Program-made: the position numbers and the translations under genes
Notes under the pieces: generated by a model
What the model saw: only the letters and a program-made list of their open reading frames with translations
Told to the model about the DNA's origin: nothing
Databases searched by the model: none
NCBI GenBank assembly: GCA_019309245.1
Contig: JAFDGP010000159.1
Coordinates: 1 to 6,059, forward strand
Length of the DNA: 6,059 nucleotides
Reading direction: 5' to 3'
DNA from: Deltaproteobacteria bacterium
GTDB lineage: Bacteria > Desulfobacterota > Desulfobacteria > Desulfobacterales > C00003060
Shown here: piece after piece, positions 1-5,212 of the stretch
Layout of the letters: every line of letters starts with the position of its first letter
How positions within the stretch are numbered: the first letter of the stretch is position 1

Positions 1-1186
1 CGCCGAAATAAAACGGCACATTAAACTGGGCAATCAAAATCGTCGGCAGAACACAAACCGCCGACACATACAGCGCCCCGCCGAAAGTAATTCGTGTGAG
101 GACTTTGTCGATATAGTCCGCCGTCCGTTTGCCCGGCCTGATGCCGGGAATATATCCGCCGTACTTCTTCATGTTATCCGCCACGTCGACCGGGTTGAAG
201 GTGACGGCCGTGTAAAAGAAACAGAAAAATATAATAAAGGCGACATAGATCAAGTTGTAGACAATGGTACCCGGACTCATTGCCTCGGCCGCATTTTTCA
301 CCCACGGAATATCGACAAAATTCGCGATGGTCGCCGGAAACATGATAATCGACGAGGCAAAGATCGGTGGAATCACCCCCGAGGTGTTGACCTTAAGCGG
401 CAAGTGGGTGCTCTGTCCTCCGTACATGCGTCTTCCCACGATCCTTTTGGCATACTGGACCGGAATCCTCCTCTGCCCCCGTTCCACAAAGATGATAAAA
501 GCCACCACGGCTACCATCACAACCAGCAATATCAGCACCAAGAAGATCCCGATTTCACCGGTCTTGAGCAGGCGAAAGGTATTGCTCATCGCGCTGGGCA
601 TGCGGGCGACGATGCCTGCAAAAATGATCAAAGAGATCCCGTTTCCAATCCCATACTCCGTGATCTGTTCTCCGAGCCACATGATAAACGCGGTGCCGGC
701 CGTAACTGTGATCACGGTCATGAGTCGGAAACTCCACCCCGGATGCGCCACCACGGCCGCAGCCCCCGGCATGCTCATCTTCTCCAGCCCGACGGCAATT
801 CCAAAGCCCTGAATAACACTCAAAAGGACGGTTCCGTAACGGGTATACTGGGTGATCTTTTTGCGACCGGCCTCGCCCTCTTTGGAAAGCCTCTCCAGGT
901 GCGGAATCACCACGGTAAGCAGCTGCAAGATAATAGAAGCGCTAATGTAAGGCATGATGCCCAGAGCAAACACAGACAGCCTTTTAAGCGCCCCCCCTGA
1001 GAACATGTCGAACATGCCCAGAAGCGTTCCCCTGGCATGGGCGAAAAAAGAAGCCAGGGCATCCCCATCAATACCCGGGGTGGGAACCGCACACCCGATA
1101 CGGTACACCATCAGCAGCCCGAAGGTATACAGCAGCCGCCTCTTGAGCTCTGGAATCTTGAAAACATTTTGAAAGCCGCCGACCAT
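1..1186 (-). CDS. secY: SecY, protein translocase channel subunit (3' end cut by window)
   Basis: SecY is the inner-membrane pore of the SecYEG translocon, which moves unfolded proteins across or into the membrane with SecA or the ribosome. The reading frame is open for 395 codons from the ATG at 1186 and runs off the window edge. About 40 residues, covering TM10 and the cytoplasmic tail, should be missing. Visible landmarks are TM1 at about residues 18-36, the plug and TM2 region at 57-90 (GMFDMFSGG then ALGIMPYISASIILQLL), and hydrophobic segments near 117-133, 153-171, 181-196, 212-233, 268-288, 309-328 and 367-387. The loop ERGQRRIPVQYAKR is at 235-248 and LPLKVNTSGVIPPIFASS at 262-279. 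The C5 loop contains PGIRPGKRTADYID (347-360), with the conserved Arg at 350 that matters for SecA-driven export. The start is 2 bases past the rplO stop, so translational coupling is likely. A GTGGAG about 11 bases upstream, inside rplO, is a modest ribosome binding site. There is no frameshift or internal stop. Confidence 0.97.
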   Translation of the reverse strand, partial: MVGGFQNVFKIPELKRRLLYTFGLLMVYRIGCAVPTPGIDGDALASFFAHARGTLLGMFDMFSGGALKRLSVFALGIMPYISASIILQLLTVVIPHLERLSKEGEAGRKKITQYTRYGTVLLSVIQGFGIAVGLEKMSMPGAAAVVAHPGWSFRLMTVITVTAGTAFIMWLGEQITEYGIGNGISLIIFAGIVARMPSAMSNTFRLLKTGEIGIFLVLILLVVMVAVVAFIIFVERGQRRIPVQYAKRIVGRRMYGGQSTHLPLKVNTSGVIPPIFASSIIMFPATIANFVDIPWVKNAAEAMSPGTIVYNLIYVAFIIFFCFFYTAVTFNPVDVADNMKKYGGYIPGIRPGKRTADYIDKVLTRITFGGALYVSAVCVLPTILIAQFNVPFYFG

Positions 1187-1188
1187 AA

Positions 1189-1629
1189 CTATACGAGCTC
1201 CACACTGCCCCCGGCGGCTTCAATGCGCGCCCGGGCCGCCTTGCTGCACCGCCGCACTTTGACGGTCAGCGGATGGTCGATATCCCCCTGGCCCAACAGT
1301 TTGATGCCGTCATGCCTTCCCTTGACCAGGCCAGCCCGGGCCAAGACCACTTCGTCGACCACAGTATCCTTTTCAAAACGGCTCAGGTCCCGTACATTGA
1401 CTACAGCAAATTGTTTTTTAAAAATATTCGTAAAGCCCCGTTTCGGCAACCGCCGCTGTAAGGGCATCTGACCGCCCTCGTAACCGGGTCGCACGTTGCC
1501 TCCGGAACGGCTCTTTTGCCCCTTGGTGCCCCGACCGGCTGTCTTGCCCCGTCCCGAGCCCGGTCCCCGCCCAAGCCGGCGCGCGCTACGACGCGCCCCC
1601 TTTGGTGGAGACAGCTCATGAAGTTTCAT
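1189..1629 (-). CDS. rplO: Large ribosomal subunit protein L15
   Basis: L15 is a late-assembling 50S protein that threads a long basic N-terminal arm into 23S rRNA. The product is 146 residues, the normal family size. Residues 1-60 are the Gly/Arg/Lys-rich arm (MKLHELSPPKGARRSARRLG, then GRGPGSGRGKTAGRGTKGQK and RPGYEGGQMPLQRRLPKRGF). Residues 70-146 form the globular domain, ending in KAARARIEAAGGSVELV. The ATG at 1629 is chosen because MKLHEL is the usual N-terminus and because AGGAGGG (1641-1635) sits 5 bases upstream. The in-frame TTG at 1644 would translate that ribosome binding site. The gene begins inside the last codons of rpmD (14-base overlap) and ends 2 bases before secY, so its translation is probably coupled on both sides. 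Confidence 0.98.
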   Translation of the reverse strand: MKLHELSPPKGARRSARRLGRGPGSGRGKTAGRGTKGQKSRSGGNVRPGYEGGQMPLQRRLPKRGFTNIFKKQFAVVNVRDLSRFEKDTVVDEVVLARAGLVKGRHDGIKLLGQGDIDHPLTVKVRRCSKAARARIEAAGGSVELV

Positions 1630-1813
1630 TACCGCCCTCCTCAACCTCGACCAAATGGGATACCTGCCTGATCATTCCCCGAACACTCGGTGTGTCTTTT
1701 AACACCACCGACCTGTTGATCTTTCTCAGTCCAAGTGTCCGGACTGTTTTCCTGTGTTTTTCAGGTCTGCCGATCATGCTTTTTCTCAGCGTTATCTTTA
1801 CTGCTCCAGACAT
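1616..1813 (-). CDS. rpmD: Large ribosomal subunit protein L30
   Basis: L30 is a small 50S protein that packs against domain II of 23S rRNA. It is absent from some bacterial lineages, so its presence is mildly informative. The product is 65 residues, against about 60 in most relatives. Recognition rests on KITLRKSMIGRPEKHRKTVR (residues 6-25), the typical GLRKINRSVVLKDTPSVRGM (28-47) and the IRQVSHLVEVEE tail (48-59). The slightly long C-terminus (GGNETS) comes from the 14-base overlap with rplO. The ATG at 1813 has TAAGGAAG (1828-1821) 7 bases upstream. A 75-base gap carrying a terminator-like hairpin separates it from rpsE, so its expression may be tuned relative to the genes before it. Confidence 0.96.
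   Translation of the reverse strand: MSGAVKITLRKSMIGRPEKHRKTVRTLGLRKINRSVVLKDTPSVRGMIRQVSHLVEVEEGGNETS
1635..1641 (-). promoter_or_regulatory. Ribosome binding site of rplO inside rpmD
   Basis: AGGAGGG, 5 bases before ATG 1629, is also the coding sequence for the E-E-G stretch near the end of L30. The start signal of rplO is therefore embedded in the preceding gene. Confidence 0.8.
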
Positions 1814-1851
1814 GGTGTTACTTCCTTAGGCCCATCGAATCCGTATCCACG

Positions 1852-1880
1852 TAATAAAAGGGGGCTCACTACACGAGCCC
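1852..1880 (-). terminator. Terminator-like hairpin between rpsE and rpmD
   Basis: The mRNA strand forms GGGCTC (1880-1875), loop GTGTAGT, GAGCCC (1867-1862), a perfect 6-bp GC-rich stem. CCTTTTATTA follows it. It begins 8 bases after the rpsE stop. The T-stretch is short and starts after two C residues, so full termination is unlikely. Partial attenuation or 3'-end protection of a processed message is more plausible. Confidence 0.4.
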
Positions 1881-1888
1881 ACCTCCGC

Positions 1889-2383
1889 CTAAATCTCTTG
1901 AGGCTGCTTGCCGCGCCAGGCAGCCACCGTCTCCCGGCTGCGAAGGCGTTTCAAACCGTCAAAGGTGGCCTTGACCAGATTGTGGGGATTGTGAGAACGC
2001 ATACACTTGGTCAATATGTTCTGCACACCGGCCGCTTCCAACACAGCCCGCACCGCCCCGCCAGCAATGACACCGGTCCCCTGCGAGGCCGGCTTGAGCA
2101 GGACCCTGCCGGCCCCGTATTTACCAATAATTTCATAGGGAATGGTCCGATTCACCAATGCAACCTGGATCATGTTCTTTTTGGCCCGCTCCACGCCTTT
2201 GCGAATGGCCTCCGGGACCTCATTGGCCTTGCCCAGGCCGTAGCCGACTTTCCCGTTGCCGTCGCCCACCACCACGACCGCGCTGAAGCTGAAGCGCCGG
2301 CCGCCCTTGACGACCTTCGCCGTCCGGCTGATGTGGACCACCTTGTCGATAAACTGAACCTCTTCTATCTCCTCGCCGATCAA
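1889..2383 (-). CDS. rpsE: Small ribosomal subunit protein S5 (TTG start)
   Basis: S5 stabilises the 30S central pseudoknot, contributes to decoding fidelity and helps form the mRNA entry channel. The product is 164 residues, the usual length. The N-terminal dsRNA-binding-like domain (about 11-75) holds the spectinomycin loop KGGRR at 26-30, which appears intact with no deletion, and the signature GDGNGKVGYGLGKANEVPEA at 40-59. The C-terminal domain includes GGAVRAVLEAAGV (108-120) and SHNPHNLVKATFDGL (130-144). The start is a TTG at 2383: no ATG or GTG lies where the N-terminus belongs, and a full AAGGAGG (2397-2391) is 7 bases upstream. The gene begins 15 bases after the rplR stop. It ends with TAG just before a hairpin at 1862-1880. 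Confidence 0.97.
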   Translation of the reverse strand: MIGEEIEEVQFIDKVVHISRTAKVVKGGRRFSFSAVVVVGDGNGKVGYGLGKANEVPEAIRKGVERAKKNMIQVALVNRTIPYEIIGKYGAGRVLLKPASQGTGVIAGGAVRAVLEAAGVQNILTKCMRSHNPHNLVKATFDGLKRLRSRETVAAWRGKQPQEI

Positions 2384-2390
2384 TCGATTT

Positions 2391-2397
2391 CCTCCTT
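2391..2397 (-). promoter_or_regulatory. Ribosome binding site fixing the rpsE TTG start
   Basis: AAGGAGG with a 7-base spacer to TTG 2383 is among the strongest Shine-Dalgarno matches in the window. It compensates for the weak start codon. Confidence 0.85.
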
Positions 2398-2398
2398 G

Positions 2399-2767
2399 TT
2401 AGAACTCAAGACCTTGCTCCCTGGCTCCTGCAGCCACTTCCCGGACCCGGCCGTGATACAAAAATCCGTTTCGATCAAAGACCACCTTGGACACCCCTTT
2501 GTCCAAGGCCCTGCGGGCCACAAGCTTGCCAACCAGTTTCGCCGCCTCCAGTTTATTTTTAAACGGAGCCTGTTGTCGGACCTCTTTGTCCAAGGTGGAC
2601 GCCACCGCCAACGCGTGACCGGTCGTATCCACAACCACTTGCGCATACATATGACGCGCGCTCCTAAAAACCGTCAGCCTTGGACGCTCGTCTGTACCGA
2701 AAATTCTCTTACGGACCCGCTGTTTTCGCTTCAGATGCGCTTGCCTCTTTTTGTTTACCGCCTTCAT
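2399..2767 (-). CDS. rplR: Large ribosomal subunit protein L18
   Basis: L18 binds 5S rRNA together with L5 and anchors it in the central protuberance of the 50S subunit. The product is 122 residues, normal for the family. A basic N-terminus (NKKRQAHLKRKQRVRKRI, 5-22) precedes the core RPRLTVFRSARHMYAQVVVD (28-47). A conserved C-terminal half contains EAAKLVGKLVARRALDKG (74-91) and VVFDRNGFLYHGRV (95-108). The ATG at 2767 is preceded by only modest Shine-Dalgarno matches: TAGGG (2775-2771) 3 bases away and AAGG (2783-2780) 12 bases away. The frame stays open upstream, but no suitable start codon is near and the L18 homology begins at MKAVNKKRQ. A 94-base gap follows rplF, and only 15 bases precede rpsE. 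Confidence 0.97.
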   Translation of the reverse strand: MKAVNKKRQAHLKRKQRVRKRIFGTDERPRLTVFRSARHMYAQVVVDTTGHALAVASTLDKEVRQQAPFKNKLEAAKLVGKLVARRALDKGVSKVVFDRNGFLYHGRVREVAAGAREQGLEF

Positions 2768-2808
2768 AAACCCTAAACACCTTACAGGCCGGACCCCTCG
2801 AAAGGCCG

Positions 2809-2822
2809 AATCCGGTCGGATT
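2809..2822 (-). repeat. Short palindrome in the rplF-rplR gap
   Basis: AATCCG-GT-CGGATT is a perfect 6-bp dyad with a 2-base centre (plus-strand reading), lying in the 94-base gap between rplF and rplR. The rest of the gap has no gene. The centre is too small for a stable loop unless the inner pair opens, so it could be a weak RNA hairpin or simply chance. Confidence 0.5.
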
Positions 2823-2861
2823 GTTGTGTCACCAATCACCGGCGTCACAGGCTTGCCGGTA

Positions 2862-3398
2862 CTACTTGGCCCCGGTCTTTCCCACCTTGCGCCGGATGTG
2901 CTCCTCAACGTAGCGAATGCCCTTGCCCTTGTAAGGTTCGGGCTTTCTGAATCCCCTGATGGTCGCGGCTGTCGCACCCAACAGCTCTTTATCAATGCCG
3001 GACAATACCACCTTACCCTTGTCCACCGAGGCTGAAATACCTTCCGGCAACGTATAAACCACCGGATGGGAATACCCCAATGCAAACGTCAATACGTTTG
3101 ACTTCAGGTCCACACGGTACCCCACTCCAACAATCTCCAGGGCCCGCTCAAACCCCTGTGTAACCCCACGGACCATGTTGGCCACCAGGGTTCGTGTCAG
3201 CCCTTGAAGCGCCGCCGTTTTTTTCCCGTTGCCCGTCTTCACCACCCGGACCACACCTTTTTCCACGGTAAGATCCACATCCTCATGAATCACGCGGGAC
3301 AGGCTGCCCTTGGGTCCCTTGACCTCGATCCGGCGGTCCTTGTATGAAACCTTGACGCCGTCGGGGATTGAAATCGGTTGCTTTCCTACACGTGACAT
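2862..3398 (-). CDS. rplF: Large ribosomal subunit protein L6
   Basis: L6 sits near the 50S factor-binding site beside the sarcin-ricin loop and is needed for late 50S assembly. The product is 178 residues, standard length. Two tandem homologous alpha/beta domains are expected: the first spans about 1-82, starting MSRVGKQPISIPDGVKV, and the second about 83-178. The second includes EIVGVGYRVDL (88-98), FALGYSHPVVYTLPEGI (105-121) and the family signature RKPEPYKGKGIRY (151-163). The ATG at 3398 follows AAAGGG (3415-3410) at 11 bases, with GAGAGG directly adjoining the start. It lies 33 bases after rpsH. The 94 bases between it and rplR contain a short dyad at 2809-2822. Confidence 0.98.
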   Translation of the reverse strand: MSRVGKQPISIPDGVKVSYKDRRIEVKGPKGSLSRVIHEDVDLTVEKGVVRVVKTGNGKKTAALQGLTRTLVANMVRGVTQGFERALEIVGVGYRVDLKSNVLTFALGYSHPVVYTLPEGISASVDKGKVVLSGIDKELLGATAATIRGFRKPEPYKGKGIRYVEEHIRRKVGKTGAK

Positions 3399-3431
3399 CC
3401 TCTCATTGTCCCTTTCGAACTTGCACGCAGC

Positions 3432-3830
3432 CTACCAGATGCTGCACAAGAGCTCGCCGCCCACATTCTGCTCCCTGGCCTGACGGTCGGTCAAAATCCC
3501 TTTTGAAGTAGACAACACCGCAATGCCCATGCCGTTCAAGACCGATGGAATGTCCTTTTTCTTGACATACACGCGCCGCCCCGGCTTGCTCAACCGTTTC
3601 AGGCCTGTAATCACGTTCTGGTTTCCGCCGTGATATTTCAAATAGACCCTGATCACGCCATGGTCCTTGTCTTTTAAGACCTTATAGTTCCGGACGTACC
3701 CTTCGGCCTTGAGTATCTTGGCCAGGCTTAACTTGATTCTTGACGCAGGGATGTCCACCTTGCCGTGCTTGGCCATGCCTGCGTTTCTGATTCGAGTCAG
3801 CATATCAGCCAACGGATCACTTACGGACAT
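3432..3830 (-). CDS. rpsH: Small ribosomal subunit protein S8
   Basis: S8 is a primary 16S rRNA-binding protein (helix 21) and organises the 30S platform. In E. coli it is also the translational repressor of this operon. The product is 132 residues, family-typical. Residues 1-17 are the classic N-terminus (MSVSDPLADMLTRIRNA). The middle includes RIKLSLAKILKAEGYV (31-46). The RNA-binding C-terminal domain runs from RVYVKKKDIPSVLNGMGIA to STSKGILTDRQAREQNVGG (107-125) and the terminal LLCSIW. The ATG at 3830 is chosen over the in-frame ATG at 3848, because the six codons between them encode the ribosome binding site AAAGGAGA (3843-3836). An unusually long 151-base gap with several dyads separates it from rpsN. 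Confidence 0.98.
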   Translation of the reverse strand: MSVSDPLADMLTRIRNAGMAKHGKVDIPASRIKLSLAKILKAEGYVRNYKVLKDKDHGVIRVYLKYHGGNQNVITGLKRLSKPGRRVYVKKKDIPSVLNGMGIAVLSTSKGILTDRQAREQNVGGELLCSIW

Positions 3831-3835
3831 GCTTG

Positions 3836-3843
3836 TCTCCTTT
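3836..3843 (-). promoter_or_regulatory. Ribosome binding site fixing the rpsH start
   Basis: AAAGGAGA lies 5 bases before ATG 3830. Use of the upstream ATG at 3848 would place this site inside the coding region. Confidence 0.8.
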
Positions 3844-3936
3844 CCCAAGCGGCGGTCGCTTCTCTGACCGCGGCCTTAACGCCTTTGCCCCACCCTGATC
3901 TGTCGGATCGAACCGGTTTCGACACCTCTAAAAAGT

Positions 3937-3967
3937 ATCATATCTTACGATAGCCGGAATCCGGCAA
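3937..3967 (-). promoter_or_regulatory. Weak sigma70-like promoter upstream of rpsH
   Basis: The mRNA strand carries TTGCCG (3967-3962) and TATGAT (3942-3937). These match 4 of 6 and 5 of 6 bases of the -35 and -10 consensus. The spacer is 19 bases, longer than the optimal 17, which lowers confidence. If used, it would give a secondary transcript of rpsH and the genes after it. Confidence 0.2.
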
Positions 3968-3981
3968 CAGGACATGTCGCA

Positions 3982-4167
3982 TCACCAGCTCGACTTTACC
4001 ACCCCGGGCAACTGCCCGTTTAACGCCATCGTCCTGAAACATATCCGGCAGATCCCGAACTTTCTCATAAACCCTCTCGCTCTGCCGCACAAAGGACACC
4101 TGGAATAGGCCCTTGTTGAGAACTTCGGCGTCCGTCTTGCCTTTACCCTCAGCGCTCTCCTTGCCAC
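3982..4167 (-). CDS. rpsN: Small ribosomal subunit protein S14, zinc-binding type (GTG start)
   Basis: S14 joins the 30S head late in assembly and contacts 16S rRNA near the A and P sites. This is the short zinc form: 61 residues with C24, C27, C40 and C43 in a CxxC-x12-CxxC arrangement (SRCPLCGRA... GICRICFR). It ends in the conserved GQLPGVVKSSW. The long zinc-free form found in E. coli is about 100 residues. I take GTG at 4167 as the start because it gives exactly the standard 61-residue MARRALRVKARRTPKF N-terminus and lies 5 bases after a strong AAGGAGG (4179-4173). A TTG at 4188 in the same frame overlaps the rplE stop but would translate the ribosome binding site. The gene follows rplE by 17 bases. 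Confidence 0.96.
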   Translation of the reverse strand: MARRALRVKARRTPKFSTRAYSRCPLCGRARGFMRKFGICRICFRTMALNGQLPGVVKSSW

Positions 4168-4172
4168 CCACG

Positions 4173-4179
4173 CCTCCTT
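4173..4179 (-). promoter_or_regulatory. Ribosome binding site fixing the rpsN start
   Basis: AAGGAGG lies 5 bases before GTG 4167. It falls inside the reading frame of the alternative TTG 4188, which argues strongly against that longer start. Confidence 0.85.
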
Positions 4180-4184
4180 TTTGA

Positions 4185-4724
4185 TCAATTTCTAAACGGC
4201 ATACCCATCAGTCTCAGGAGTTCTTTGCCCTCCTCGTCCGTCCTGGCTGTGGTTACGACCGTGACGTTGAGTCCTTTGATCCTGTCGATCTTGTCGTAGT
4301 CGATCTCCGGGAAAATAATCTGTTCCCGAATGCCCAGGGAATAGTTTCCCCGGCCGTCAAACGCCTTTCCCGAAACTCCGCGAAAATCTCTGACTCTGGG
4401 CAGAGCCACATTCACGAGCCTGGTGAACATGTCGTACATGCGATCGCCCCGCAGCGTCACCGTGCAACCCACGGGCATCCCCGCTCTGAGTTTAAATGAT
4501 GCAATCGACTTGCGCGCCCGCCGGATGACCGGTTTCTGACCCGTAATCAGCGAAAGCTCTTCCATGGCGGAATCCAGGATCTTGATATTCTGGATAGCTT
4601 CGCCCAGGCCCATATTGACCACGATCTTGCTCAGCTTCGGCACCTGCATTACATTTTTATACCCGAACTTCGCCATGAGTTTCGGGACAATCTCTTCTCG
4701 ATATACCGTTTTCAAACCCGACAT
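4185..4724 (-). CDS. rplE: Large ribosomal subunit protein L5
   Basis: L5 binds 5S rRNA with L18 in the central protuberance and contacts P-site tRNA and the 30S head. The product is 179 residues, the family norm. Recognisable blocks are the N-terminal helix (LKTVYREEIVPKLMAKFGY, 4-22), VPKLSKIVVNMGLGEA (28-43), and TGQKPVIRRARKSIASFKLR (61-80), which is the 5S rRNA-contacting region. These are followed by VALPRVRDFRGVSGKAFDGR (106-125), the loop NYSLGIREQIIFPEIDYDKI (127-146) and the C-terminal strand NVTVVTTARTDEEGKELL (153-170). The ATG at 4724 is preceded by AGGG within GAGGGCGGTT. The 71-base gap before it corresponds to the location of the S8 autoregulatory site in E. coli. Its TGA stop precedes the rpsN start by 17 bases. 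Confidence 0.98.
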   Translation of the reverse strand: MSGLKTVYREEIVPKLMAKFGYKNVMQVPKLSKIVVNMGLGEAIQNIKILDSAMEELSLITGQKPVIRRARKSIASFKLRAGMPVGCTVTLRGDRMYDMFTRLVNVALPRVRDFRGVSGKAFDGRGNYSLGIREQIIFPEIDYDKIDRIKGLNVTVVTTARTDEEGKELLRLMGMPFRN

Positions 4725-4773
4725 AACCGCCCTCTAAAATAATCTGCGATAGCCTCCGTGTGGCAACCGCCCT
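4725..4773 (-). repeat. 9-base direct repeat AGGGCGGTT ahead of rplE
   Basis: On the mRNA strand AGGGCGGTT occurs at 4773-4765 and again at 4733-4725, the latter directly abutting the rplE ATG and supplying its ribosome binding site. The upstream copy lies in the loop of the candidate S8 hairpin. It may be a decoy ribosome binding site or chance similarity. Confidence 0.6.
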
Positions 4774-4778
4774 AACGC
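4746..4778 (-). promoter_or_regulatory. Candidate S8-binding leader hairpin upstream of rplE
   Basis: On the mRNA strand GCGTTAG (4778-4772) can pair with CTATCGC (4752-4746), leaving one central U-U mismatch. The intervening loop contains GGCGGTTGCC, able to form a small inner stem. In E. coli, S8 represses the spc operon by binding a mismatched helix at the rplX-rplE junction that mimics helix 21 of 16S rRNA. The position here matches, and the helix has an internal irregularity, but I cannot show that the specific S8 contact nucleotides are present. Confidence 0.25.
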
Positions 4779-4795
4779 CTCATCAGAACCGAATT

Positions 4796-5125
4796 TTACT
4801 TGTCGATAATTTCACCGCACTTGCTGCAAACGCGCACGTTCCGTCCATCTTCAAGCCGCTGCATCTTGATCCGAATCGGATTGATGCATTTATCACATAT
4901 GAGCATCAGGTTCGACCAGTGGATCGGGGCCTCTTTCTCGATAATCCCCCCCTGCGGTGTCTTGCCTCCGGGCCTGGTATGACGCTTGATAAAATTGACG
5001 TTCTCAACAACCACCCGATCTTTTTCGACAAGCACCTTCAAGACCTTCCCGATCTTGCCCTTTTCCTTGCCGGCGATTACTTTCACCTTGTCGTCTTTTC
5101 TTAAACGGCACTTTCCGGCTGCCAT
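4796..5125 (-). CDS. rplX: Large ribosomal subunit protein L24 with C-terminal zinc-ribbon cysteines
   Basis: L24 initiates 50S assembly by binding the 5' domain of 23S rRNA and lies by the polypeptide exit tunnel. The product is 109 residues. The KOW motif is at about 9-36 (RKDDKVKVIAGKEKGKIGKV). It is followed by VENVNFIKRHTRPGGKTPQG (40-59), a conserved surface strand and loop. The C-terminal third contains C77, C80, C100 and C103 (ICDKC... RVCSKCGEII). This CxxC-x19-CxxC ribbon occurs in many bacterial L24 proteins but not in all, and probably binds zinc (inferred from the cysteine spacing). The ATG at 5125 has AAGGGGG (5142-5136) 10 bases upstream. The gene is isolated from rplN by 135 bases containing a large hairpin. 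Confidence 0.97.
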   Translation of the reverse strand: MAAGKCRLRKDDKVKVIAGKEKGKIGKVLKVLVEKDRVVVENVNFIKRHTRPGGKTPQGGIIEKEAPIHWSNLMLICDKCINPIRIKMQRLEDGRNVRVCSKCGEIIDK

Positions 5126-5184
5126 TGGACCGATTCCCCCTTACCATACCGCCTGAATCAGCGACCATCCGTAGAATGTGATCT

Positions 5185-5210
5185 AAAAAACAAAGCCAAA
5201 GTCTTTTGTT
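5185..5210 (-). terminator. Weak A/T-rich dyad followed by a T-run (possible attenuator)
   Basis: Downstream of the large hairpin the mRNA strand reads AACAAAAG, ACTTTGG, CTTTGTT and then further T residues. The arms pair over seven bases with a single bulged A. The stem is A/T-rich, so it would be a weak terminator at best. It lies only 2 bases after the 24-bp hairpin, so the two could act together as a partial attenuator before rplX. Confidence 0.3.
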
Positions 5211-5212
5211 CT

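Larger units (their letters stand above)
3831..3981 (-). other. Structured 151-base gap between rpsN and rpsH
   Basis: No reading frame here resembles a protein. The mRNA strand contains GACATGTC (3978-3971), the dyad GCCGGATTCCGGC (3965-3953), TGTCG...CGACA (3924-3901) enclosing AACCGGTT, and GCGGTC-n8-GACCGC (3871-3852). An alternative small stem AAGCG/CGCTT (3860-3846) competes with the last one. The final stem lies close upstream of the rpsH ribosome binding site. The gap could be an RNA regulatory leader or an internal promoter region. Neither is proven. Confidence 0.5.

Noticed and set aside
264..1000. Plus-strand open frames opposite secY
   Set aside because: The minus strand reads a continuous canonical SecY through the whole region. 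The plus-strand frames have no recognisable family or convincing ribosome binding site.
1189..1644. Longer L15 starting at TTG 1644
   Set aside because: The extra codons are the AGGAGGG ribosome binding site. MKLHEL is the normal start.
1754..2776. A 340-codon open frame on the plus strand
   Set aside because: It lies antisense across rpmD, rpsE and rplR, all clearly real. Its composition is low-complexity and His/Pro/Leu-rich, as expected for a mirrored GC-rich gene, and I recognise no domain.
3432..3848. Longer S8 starting at ATG 3848
   Set aside because: It would translate the ribosome binding site, and MSVSDPLADMLTRIRNA is the normal N-terminus.
3982..4188. Longer S14 starting at TTG 4188 and overlapping the rplE stop
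   Set aside because: The extra seven codons encode the AAGGAGG ribosome binding site, and the GTG at 4167 gives the exact 61-residue family form.
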